From Helicobacteraceae bacterium (GTDB lineage: Bacteria; Campylobacterota; Campylobacteria; Campylobacterales; Sulfurimonadaceae), in assembly GCA_027057185.1 (NCBI GenBank), contig JALUJE010000029.1, forward strand, positions 1 through 5,255: a DNA stretch of 5,255 nucleotides, given 5' to 3'. The notes beneath the pieces are model-generated. The model was not told the origin of the DNA, did no database searches, and saw only the letters and a program-made list of their open reading frames with translations. The stretch's first letter is position 1. Every line of letters starts with the position of its first letter. A program made the translations under genes and the position numbers. This document shows positions 1 to 5,255 of the stretch, one piece after another.

Positions 1-191
1 ATCAGGGCATCCCACCCCTTAGGATCGCTCAGTGGTTTTCGATCTAAGACGTTAATCTTTAAATCGCTGATATTGGGTTTCTTAGAAAAACTGTTTTTTA
101 AAAAACTTTCAACTTCTATGTTGCTTGCCGCCATCAGGGTCGAGCTTAGTAGTACTGTCGTCGTCAATAATTTCCACGTCAATGACATCAT
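1..191 (-). CDS. Secreted protein, 5' part only; possible DsbC/G-like thiol:disulfide protein
   Basis: This open frame runs off the left edge, so only about 63 N-terminal residues are visible. It starts inside the 3' end of the fxsA-like gene in another frame. The first residues, MMSLTWKLL followed by TTTVLLSSTLMAAS, look like a signal peptide: one Lys, a hydrophobic core, and an Ala-rich cleavage region near LMA/AS. A good ribosome binding site (AAGAAGG) lies 6 nt before the ATG at 191-189, which is why I chose that start. An ATG at 197-195 abuts the site and is too close. The ATG at 134-132 would remove the signal peptide. The mature part contains FLKNSFSKKPNISDLKINV and later KPLSDPKGWDAL, which recalls N-terminal regions of periplasmic DsbC/DsbG-like proteins in Campylobacterota. 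The thioredoxin domain and CXXC motif would lie outside the window, so the function is inferred. In C. jejuni hemC occupies this position. The coding call is firm and the product name is tentative. Confidence 0.6.
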   Translation of the reverse strand, partial: MMSLTWKLLTTTVLLSSTLMAASNIEVESFLKNSFSKKPNISDLKINVLDRKPLSDPKGWDAL

Positions 192-567
192 ATTCATCCT
201 TCTTGTAATGATTTGATTTTATATTATCCGAGTTGTATTTTGCCGAAAAACGGTTAACCAACAAGCTCACAAAAACGCTAAATTGCATTAATACACCGAT
301 AATGTCCGTTAAAAACCCTGGAACAATAAGTAAAAAGGCACCAAAGACCGTAAACAGATTAAGTTCTTGAAAGCGTCGCAAATCAATATTGTCACTCGAA
401 ATCGACTGTAGGTTTTTAATAAGTGTCGTTCTAAAATTGACCAGTAAAATAATACCGATCATCGCACTAAAAATCAGTTCGAAAAAGGTAGCCACCCCTC
501 CGATTATGGAGGCAATGTTGGTAGAGATGACGACTTCTAGAAACAGATATATTAAAAAATAAATCAC
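109..567 (-). CDS. fxsA: FxsA family integral membrane protein
   Basis: This is a small inner-membrane protein of the FxsA/UPF0716 family. E. coli FxsA is known as a suppressor of F-plasmid exclusion of phage T7, but its normal cellular role is unclear. The 152 residues hold hydrophobic segments at about 2-22 and 26-44 and a long one at 71-104. The last carries the family signature FGAFLLIVPGFLTDIIGVLM. The polar, acidic cytoplasmic-type tail contains DVIDVEIIDDD (127-137), also typical of family tails. The start codon is GTG, and it overlaps the proS stop as GTGA. The preceding Shine-Dalgarno match is weak (GGA about 9 nt away), so translation probably depends on coupling to proS. The last 83 nt overlap the next gene, whose signal peptide is read in a different frame from the tail codons. 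The homologous position in C. jejuni also holds an integral membrane protein after proS. Confidence 0.88.
   Translation of the reverse strand: MIYFLIYLFLEVVISTNIASIIGGVATFFELIFSAMIGIILLVNFRTTLIKNLQSISSDNIDLRRFQELNLFTVFGAFLLIVPGFLTDIIGVLMQFSVFVSLLVNRFSAKYNSDNIKSNHYKKDEYDVIDVEIIDDDSTTKLDPDGGKQHRS
198..204 (-). promoter_or_regulatory. Ribosome binding site of the left-edge secreted protein
   Basis: The minus strand reads AAGAAGG, 6 nt before the ATG at 191-189. It lies inside the coding region of the upstream fxsA-like gene. It decides the start of the partial secreted protein, because it is well spaced for that ATG but immediately adjacent to the ATG at 197-195. It also supports independent translation initiation despite the overlap. 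Confidence 0.6.
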
Positions 568-2273
568 GTCGATATCCGTTGTAGAATGGTCTCTAAAGCC
601 GTATCTGCCGCCAGTGTCTCTTGTTCAAGAGTGGCACGATCCATCAACTGTATGTTCCCGTTCATCAATTCTTTTCCGACAATCACGGTATAGGGAAAAC
701 CAATAAGCTCCGCATCTTTCATTTTAAATCCAAACCGCTCTTTTCGATCATCCAGCATCACCTCAACACCACGTTGCTTCAGCTGCTCGTACAGTGTTTG
801 CGCAAAACTCATCTGCTGGTCATCTTTAATATTTGAAATCATAACATTAATGATATAAGGCGCGGTTGAGAGGGTCCAAATACACCCCCTATCATCATGG
901 TGTTGTTCAATAACAGCAGCTAGCAAACGGCTGATTCCCATACCGTATGTTCCCATAATAAACGGCTCACGCTGCCCTTTTTCATTGAGGAATTCTGCTT
1001 TAAGTGCCGCAGAATACGTTGTGCCGAGTTTAAAAATATGCCCAACTTCTATGCCCTTGGTCAAGGAGAGTATACCCTCATCACAGTGAGGGCAACTGTC
1101 TCCTTCACACACTTCGGTAATATCTGCAAAATCGGCATTTATTAAAGCACTAAAATTGACACCCACATAGTGATAATCCTTTTCATTGGCTCCACATATC
1201 ATTGCATCAGCATTTTTTAATGACACATCTAAAACCATTTTACATGTATTGAAATTCAAAGGTCCCATAAAACCGGTTATCAGCCCGGCTTCTTGTAGTT
1301 CCTCCTCACTGACATCCACAAGTTCCAAAGCGTGAAGTGCATTGACAGCCTTAACGTCTTGAAGCGTATCACTGCCTCGTAAAAAGAAGAGAACAATATC
1401 ACTGCCTTCATCATAGACGGCGCGCTTGGCTACCGCTTTTACCAGATAATAAGGATCTACTTTAAAAAAATATGCCAGCGACTCTATGGTTGTAATATCA
1501 GGCGTCATAAAACGGTTAAATTCTGCCTCAGGTGCTTCTGGAATATCCTTTTTTGAGCCTCTTACGGCGGCTTCAATATTCGCAGCATATTGACAATGGT
1601 CACATATGGCAATCGTGTCTTCACCACTATCGGCTATAACCATCAGCTCTTTGGAGCCTGACCCGCCAATAGTGCCGCTATCGGCTTCAACTATTCGAAA
1701 CTCTAAACCCAAACGCGTTAAAATGCGCTGGTACGCTGCTTCAACCGTGGCAAACTCACGATTTAAATCTTCTGTAGAACTATGAAAACTATATCCATCT
1801 TTCATTACAAATTCACGACTGCGCATTAATCCAAAGCGCGGACGCGCTTCATCACGAAACTTGGTCTTAATCTGGTAGAGATGCATCGGAAGCTGCTTGT
1901 AACTATTAACTCGGTTACATACGAGATTGACCATCATCTCTTCATGTGTCGGACCCAAGACAAAAAGATTCTCTTTGCGATCTTTAAACCGCAATAACTC
2001 TTTGCCAAATTTTTCAATACGTCCACTCTCCTGCCACAACTCTACGGGTGTCACAAAGCTTAATTCAACCTCTTGTGCGCCAATGGACTCCATCTCGTCA
2101 TTGACGATTGTCTCAATTTTTTTGAGTACCCGTTTCCCTAAAGGTAAAAAGTTATACAGTCCACTTGAAACCTGAGAGATGAAACCGGCACGACTTAAAA
2201 AGATGTGACTTGCCAATACCGCATCATTAGGTACCTCTTTGGTAGTGGGAATAAATGCCTTTGAGCGTCTCAT
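564..2273 (-). CDS. proS: Prolyl-tRNA synthetase (bacterial type with editing insertion)
   Basis: This cytoplasmic class II aminoacyl-tRNA synthetase charges tRNA-Pro with proline. The 569 residues match the usual length (about 570) of the bacterial form. Visible parts are the N-terminal catalytic half with LGPTHEE at 106-112, motif 2 (FRDEARPRFGLMRSREF, 139-155), and the YbaK-like insertion at about 224-405. Motif 3 (GTYGMGISRLLAAVIEQ, 441-457) follows, then the C-terminal anticodon-binding domain from about 470. Lys279 lies at the position of the E. coli Lys279 known to matter for clearing Ala-tRNA-Pro, so editing is probably intact. Cys pairs at 224/227 and 394/397, with Cys389, flank the insertion. 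Motif 3 has Thr442 where E. coli has Cys443. The ATG overlaps the hemA stop as ATGA and has a strong ribosome binding site. The stop overlaps the GTG of the fxsA-like gene. The identification is secure. Confidence 0.98.
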   Translation of the reverse strand: MRRSKAFIPTTKEVPNDAVLASHIFLSRAGFISQVSSGLYNFLPLGKRVLKKIETIVNDEMESIGAQEVELSFVTPVELWQESGRIEKFGKELLRFKDRKENLFVLGPTHEEMMVNLVCNRVNSYKQLPMHLYQIKTKFRDEARPRFGLMRSREFVMKDGYSFHSSTEDLNREFATVEAAYQRILTRLGLEFRIVEADSGTIGGSGSKELMVIADSGEDTIAICDHCQYAANIEAAVRGSKKDIPEAPEAEFNRFMTPDITTIESLAYFFKVDPYYLVKAVAKRAVYDEGSDIVLFFLRGSDTLQDVKAVNALHALELVDVSEEELQEAGLITGFMGPLNFNTCKMVLDVSLKNADAMICGANEKDYHYVGVNFSALINADFADITEVCEGDSCPHCDEGILSLTKGIEVGHIFKLGTTYSAALKAEFLNEKGQREPFIMGTYGMGISRLLAAVIEQHHDDRGCIWTLSTAPYIINVMISNIKDDQQMSFAQTLYEQLKQRGVEVMLDDRKERFGFKMKDAELIGFPYTVIVGKELMNGNIQLMDRATLEQETLAADTALETILQRIST

Positions 2274-3556
2274 GACTCTCCTTTTTCAAGATATTGTTCA
2301 CAGCTGGCATTCTGGTCGCGTTTGGTATCGAGCATGTAGGTTAATGCTTTAATCAGTGTGTCAGAATCGTTTCCGTTAGAGCTTGCACGAATTTTACTGG
2401 TTAAATCATGCAAAAAACGCTTGACAACCTGCTCACCCATTTTTACAGCTTCTTGTTCATATTCCTTAGGAATAAATCCTTTAGTAATCACCCGTGCCGT
2501 TTCATCGGTTGAAGCCTTGTAGGCACGCTTGTACATCTCTTTAATAATCGGCTCAACCGAAAGACGCTTCAAACAGTCATAAAACAGCTTGGTATGCCGA
2601 GCCACGGTGGTGTAAGAGAGCGTTGCCTCCTCTTCACGAAGGGCAAGATTTTCATCGACAATATTTTTTAAATCATCTACCTGATAGAGCACAATCATAT
2701 CATCATGGTGACACTCAATATCGCGAGGCACCGCCATGTCAACCCAATAACGTTGAAAATGACAAGGACTGATGTGTTCATCGGTAATAATAGGATCTTT
2801 CGATCCTGTGGAGGTAAACAGCAGATCGTACTCATTCACGGCATCATAAAGCTCTTCAAAATCCCGTACTTTCGTTTGAAATTCCCGAGCAATAGCTTCT
2901 GCCTTACTGCGGGTGCGGTTCATCATGGTAACCTCTACCCCATGAGAGATAAGATGTTTTGCCGCCAGTGAAGACATCTCTCCCGCACCAATGACAAGTG
3001 CGCGTTTTCCCTCAAGATCTTCTGCTTCTTTTTTAATTTGAGCAACAGCCACACTAGCAATTGAGACAGGGTTCGATGAAATATTTGTGGAGTTTCGTAC
3101 CTCTGCGGCACACTTAAACGCATAGTGAATCGCGCGAGAAAGTTCGTGATTGCAAAAGCCGCTATCATACGCAAAGCGAAAAGCATCTTTCAGCTGACCG
3201 GCAATCTGTGTTTCACCGACGACAAGAGAATCCAACGAACTTGCAACACTAAATAGATGATAAATGGCCCCTTTATCATCAAAAATATCGGAACGATTTT
3301 TTAACTCTTCAATCTCAATTCCCGAGCGGGTGTTTAAGAGCGTAAAAATATGTTCACTGGCCGACTCAACATCACTACAGTAACAAAAAATCTCCATACG
3401 ATTACATGTAGAAAGTAAAATGGATTCTTCAATACTCGAGACGGAGTTAAGCTTCTGCAAACATCCTGTTTTATGGTTTTCATCAGGATATGCCAACTTC
3501 TCACGAATGGCTAATGTCGAGTTTTTATGCGTAAAACTGATAATAAGGTAATGCAT
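2270..3556 (-). CDS. hemA: Glutamyl-tRNA reductase
   Basis: This enzyme uses NADPH to reduce glutamyl-tRNA(Glu) to glutamate-1-semialdehyde, the first committed step of the C5 route to 5-aminolevulinate and so to haem and other tetrapyrroles. Numbering from the ATG at 3556, the catalytic Cys is residue 51 in LSTCNRMEIF. VVGETQIAGQLKDAF is at about 112-126, the NADPH-binding Rossmann loop GAGEMSS at 190-196, DMAVPRD at 273-279, and the C-terminal dimerisation region contains RFLHDLTSKIR at 380-390. The 428 residues are normal for the family. The ATG overlaps the stop of the prenyl synthase gene as TGATG. A TTG immediately before it (3559-3557) could also initiate and would add one residue. I prefer ATG because Campylobacterota homologues begin as Met plus a short run to ISFTHKN. 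The 3' end overlaps proS as ATGA. The next tetrapyrrole genes are not in the window. Confidence 0.98.
   Translation of the reverse strand: MHYLIISFTHKNSTLAIREKLAYPDENHKTGCLQKLNSVSSIEESILLSTCNRMEIFCYCSDVESASEHIFTLLNTRSGIEIEELKNRSDIFDDKGAIYHLFSVASSLDSLVVGETQIAGQLKDAFRFAYDSGFCNHELSRAIHYAFKCAAEVRNSTNISSNPVSIASVAVAQIKKEAEDLEGKRALVIGAGEMSSLAAKHLISHGVEVTMMNRTRSKAEAIAREFQTKVRDFEELYDAVNEYDLLFTSTGSKDPIITDEHISPCHFQRYWVDMAVPRDIECHHDDMIVLYQVDDLKNIVDENLALREEEATLSYTTVARHTKLFYDCLKRLSVEPIIKEMYKRAYKASTDETARVITKGFIPKEYEQEAVKMGEQVVKRFLHDLTSKIRASSNGNDSDTLIKALTYMLDTKRDQNASCEQYLEKGES
2276..2283 (-). promoter_or_regulatory. Strong ribosome binding site of proS
   Basis: The minus strand reads AAGGAGAG just before the proS ATG at 2273, with 4 nt between AAGGAG and the start. 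It is the strongest Shine-Dalgarno match in the window and lies inside the last codons of hemA. It supports this ATG and suggests that proS can be initiated efficiently, beyond simple coupling through the ATGA overlap. Confidence 0.75.
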
Positions 3557-4446
3557 CAATAACTTCTTTTCATCATGGTGTCAATAATAGCAATAAGCTC
3601 AGCATCACCATCAACACTTGCAATGGCTTCATCGCTGAGTTTTCTGGCAATAGCATAGGCCTTTTCAATGCAGTGATGTGTTTCCATCTTGGAGCGAATC
3701 CAAGCGCTCTCTTCAGGCGTAAGAACCTTGGCATGATAACATTTCAAACGTGCTTTATCATCGCTATTTAATGCTTCGTACAGGTAAATATAGGGCAAGG
3801 TACATTTGCCTTCAACAAAGTCGTTCATCGCCGGTTTTCCCAACGTGGCATCATCAGAAACAATATCTAAAATATCATCAATAATTTGAAAAGCGAGCCC
3901 CAGATTTTTTCCGTAAATACTATAAGCCGTTGCATCTTTTTGAGCCAGCAATGCTGCTGAAACAGCCGTTGCTTCAATAAGGGTTGCCGTTTTTAAGTAG
4001 AGCATTTGCATGTAAGCATCGGCATCACTGTTAAAGTGTTCCGCCATATTCACATCCATCATCTCCCCCACAGAAAGTGCGGTAACGGCATTGGAAACAG
4101 CTGAAGCAATCGCACTGTCATAATGTACCAACTCGCTAAATGCTTTAGAGTAAAGCACATCACCAAGCATGATGGCCGTTTTACTGTCTTCTGTAGCATT
4201 AATAGACGGAACTCCCCGGCGCAACGATGCCTCATCGATTACATCATCATGCAATAGGCTTGCCGCATGAATCAGCTCAATAATAGCAGCAAGACGTATG
4301 GACGCATTCGATGATGCGGCAATTTTCAATACCAGTTTGGCTCGGAGCCGTTTACCTCCACTTAATGCATGAAACAACCGTGTTATCTCCCCATAACCAA
4401 TCTGCTCAACTAGATTATGAATATCGCTCTCTACGTGTTCTATCAT
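3556..4446 (-). CDS. ispB: Polyprenyl diphosphate synthase (long-chain, IspB-like)
   Basis: This trans-prenyltransferase condenses isopentenyl diphosphate onto allylic primers to make the all-trans side chain of respiratory quinones. Campylobacterota use menaquinone-6, so the product may be C35 or shorter, although the H. pylori homologue is called an octaprenyl synthase; chain length cannot be read from sequence alone. Visible motifs are SGGKRLRAKL (29-38), the first Asp-rich motif HDDVIDEASLRRG (66-78; Asp67, 68, 71), the second Asp-rich motif QIIDDILD (187-194; Asp190, 191, 194), and GKPAMNDFVEGKCTLP (203-218). Residues four and five before the first motif are small (Ser63, Ala62), consistent with a long-chain enzyme. 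At 296 aa it is slightly shorter at the N-terminus than E. coli IspB. The ATG follows the preceding gene's TAG after only 3 nt, in the same frame. The stop overlaps hemA. Confidence 0.95.
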   Translation of the reverse strand: MIEHVESDIHNLVEQIGYGEITRLFHALSGGKRLRAKLVLKIAASSNASIRLAAIIELIHAASLLHDDVIDEASLRRGVPSINATEDSKTAIMLGDVLYSKAFSELVHYDSAIASAVSNAVTALSVGEMMDVNMAEHFNSDADAYMQMLYLKTATLIEATAVSAALLAQKDATAYSIYGKNLGLAFQIIDDILDIVSDDATLGKPAMNDFVEGKCTLPYIYLYEALNSDDKARLKCYHAKVLTPEESAWIRSKMETHHCIEKAYAIARKLSDEAIASVDGDAELIAIIDTMMKRSY

Positions 4447-4449
4447 TGC

Positions 4450-4863
4450 CTACATTGTCTCCTGTAAAAATTTCAATGTCACTCGTTCATTGTCATCACT
4501 TAAATAGATGTCGAAACGTGCCTGTTTCGTCTCGAAATCGAACTGTTTAAATGTCACGACAAGATAAGGCGGCATCGCATGACTTTTTCCTTTAGCAAGA
4601 AGCTCTACACAAAAACTTCTATGGTTATAGTGTAAACGCAACAGAGTCTGCGCTACAAAATCATCATAAGCGTGCAACACCACCAAAGCATTGTCGGCAT
4701 ATAGAGTCCACCGAAACTCGAACAACTTTTTTAAAGCGCCACTTGTCACAACAATCTGCTCTAACTGATCTTTTTGCAATGATACACTTTTCACCGGACG
4801 CCACTCATCGGCATGCGCGAACAGTACGAACAGACAAAAGAGTAGAAAGAGTGAACGCATCAT
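4450..4863 (-). CDS. Secreted protein of unknown function
   Basis: I do not recognise a named family. The 137-residue product begins with a clear Sec signal peptide: MMRS, a hydrophobic core of Leu and Phe (5-15), and a likely signal peptidase I site after AHA (cleavage between 18 and 19). There is no lipobox, so a soluble periplasmic or surface-associated protein of about 119 residues is expected. The mature part alternates polar and hydrophobic residues (FRWTLYADNALVVLHAYD, 50-67; PPYLVVTFKQFDFETKQARF, 98-117), suggesting mostly beta structure. It has one Cys (85), so no internal disulfide is possible. It begins 9 nt after the DUF2018 gene and ends 3 nt before the prenyl synthase gene. H. 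pylori also has an uncharacterised gene at this position (HP0241), but I cannot show homology here. Two adjacent ATG codons (4863 and 4860) are equally possible starts. The Shine-Dalgarno match is weak. Confidence 0.85.
   Translation of the reverse strand: MMRSLFLLFCLFVLFAHADEWRPVKSVSLQKDQLEQIVVTSGALKKLFEFRWTLYADNALVVLHAYDDFVAQTLLRLHYNHRSFCVELLAKGKSHAMPPYLVVTFKQFDFETKQARFDIYLSDDNERVTLKFLQETM
4459..4463 (-). promoter_or_regulatory. Ribosome binding site upstream of the prenyl synthase gene
   Basis: The minus strand reads AGGAG, 12 nt before the ATG at 4446. The spacing is longer than ideal. The same AGGAG sits only 3 nt before an in-frame ATG at 4455-4453 that is followed directly by TAG. Ribosomes ending the upstream gene at that TAG would be next to the true start, so reinitiation or coupling is likely. 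Confidence 0.45.
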
Positions 4864-4872
4864 GACCGTTGG

Positions 4873-5160
4873 CTACTCACTTTGCGAAAGAATTTTTCCG
4901 ACACTGTCCATATAAATATTTTTTGTTGCCACATCAATCTCCGCTGCTTTCTCAAAGATTACTGCTTTGAGTAGCCTTTCAAGCTCATCCGCATCAACAC
5001 CACGCTCTTCTAGCAACAGTTCTAACGCGGCAATACGCTCGACTAACTGTAACAATTCTACTTCGGCTATATTCCGGTTAGCATTATAAACTATCTCTAA
5101 AAACTTACTTTTTGGAGATCCCATAAAAATATCATCTTCATCTTCAAATAAAGCATACAT
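4873..5160 (-). CDS. DUF2018 family protein (HP0242-like)
   Basis: This is a small, acidic, helix-rich cytoplasmic protein of 95 residues with no signal peptide or membrane segment. Its start matches the H. pylori HP0242 pattern as I recall it: an acidic N-terminus, then IFMGSPKSKFLEIVYNA (11-27; HP0242 has a similar IFEGNP segment), a Leu-rich helix (about 31-52), further helices, and an end like NILSGNE (here KILSQSE). HP0242 is also about 92 residues and lies upstream of the ispB gene. Crystal structures of HP0242 show a tightly intertwined, pseudoknotted homodimer; its function is unknown. It is the first gene after the promoter at 5191-5218, with a modest ribosome binding site (GGA, 9 nt before ATG). 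Assignment to the family is from pattern and context rather than a profile search. Confidence 0.8.
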   Translation of the reverse strand: MYALFEDEDDIFMGSPKSKFLEIVYNANRNIAEVELLQLVERIAALELLLEERGVDADELERLLKAVIFEKAAEIDVATKNIYMDSVGKILSQSE

Positions 5161-5190
5161 GTAGGCTAATCCATTTTATTAAATTTGGCG

Positions 5191-5218
5191 ATTATACCAC
5201 CTCGACTCTAAAATACAA
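5191..5218 (-). promoter_or_regulatory. Extended -10 promoter of the operon
   Basis: The minus strand carries a perfect TATAAT (5196-5191) preceded by TGG, giving an extended -10 element. A TTGTAT that partly matches a -35 box lies at 5218-5213, 16 nt away. Transcription would start near 5184, leaving a leader of about two dozen bases before the ATG at 5160. Campylobacterota sigma-70 promoters commonly rely on the -10 element with a weak -35, which fits. No other equally good promoter is seen inside the gene cluster, so this one probably drives all seven genes. Confidence 0.65.
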
Positions 5219-5255
5219 CTAATCTTCTGCATCTAGCTATAAAATTGTATTATAA

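Noticed and set aside
80..112. Terminator after fxsA from the A and T runs
   Set aside because: The palindrome has no loop and no GC stem, and an open reading frame continues through it.
132..134. ATG as an alternative start of the left-edge gene
   Set aside because: It would remove a convincing signal peptide and lacks the well-placed ribosome binding site found before the ATG at 191.
621..836. Plus-strand open frame of 71 codons
   Set aside because: It lies wholly antisense to proS, has no recognisable protein features, and the proS reading is unambiguous there.
1927..2175. Plus-strand open frame of 82 codons
   Set aside because: It is antisense to conserved proS sequence and has a composition typical of a shadow frame.
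2705..2971. Plus-strand open frame of 88 codons
   Set aside because: It is antisense to the Rossmann region of hemA and shows no family resemblance.
2935..3186. Minus-strand open frame of 83 codons inside hemA
   Set aside because: It is an out-of-frame shadow of hemA with no supported ribosome binding site or recognisable product.
4311..4550. Plus-strand open frame of 79 codons
   Set aside because: It is antisense across the junction of the secreted protein and the prenyl synthase genes, both of which are well supported.
5185..5243. Divergent plus-strand promoter (TTGGCG or TATAAA boxes)
   Set aside because: The boxes are weak, poorly spaced, and easily found by chance in this AT-rich stretch; no plus-strand gene is visible.
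5249..5254. Second minus-strand TATAAT near the right edge
   Set aside because: Its -35 region lies outside the window, so it cannot be judged. The promoter at 5191-5218 is closer and has an extended -10.

Overview
The window is one uninterrupted run of seven minus-strand genes. It resembles a chromosomal housekeeping operon of a Campylobacterota (epsilonproteobacterial) bacterium, probably from the free-living Sulfurimonas/Sulfuricurvum side rather than Helicobacter or Campylobacter themselves. The assignment rests on gene order: polyprenyl diphosphate synthase, hemA, proS, an FxsA-type membrane protein. That order is familiar from Campylobacter jejuni (ispB-hemA-proS-integral membrane protein-hemC) and from Helicobacter pylori, where an HP0242-like DUF2018 gene lies just upstream of ispB. 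These comparisons are from memory; no database search was possible.

Layout, in the direction of transcription (right to left): positions 5161-5255 are a short AT-rich leader with a convincing extended -10 promoter. Next come a DUF2018 protein of 95 aa, a secreted protein of unknown function (137 aa), a long-chain polyprenyl diphosphate synthase (296 aa), glutamyl-tRNA reductase (428 or 429 aa), prolyl-tRNA synthetase (569 aa), an FxsA-family membrane protein (152 aa), and the 5' part of a secreted protein that runs off the left edge. That last gene is tentatively a DsbC/G-like periplasmic thiol:disulfide protein.

The genes are packed very tightly. Successive junctions are a 9-nt gap, a 3-nt gap, TGATG, ATGA, GTGA, and finally an 83-nt out-of-frame overlap. 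I see no internal terminator, and no internal promoter stands out, so a single transcript with translational coupling is the simplest reading. The polyprenyl chain (menaquinone tail) and 5-aminolevulinate (haem) supplied by ispB and hemA both feed the respiratory chain. proS supplies prolyl-tRNA. The membrane and secreted proteins have no demonstrated link to these roles.

There is no mobile element, CRISPR array, tRNA, rRNA or prophage feature, and no clearly new system. The observations most worth a second look are the long fxsA/signal-peptide overlap at the left end, the unrecognised secreted protein upstream of ispB, the DUF2018 protein whose H. pylori relative has a knotted dimer fold, and a Thr in place of the usual motif 3 Cys in ProRS.
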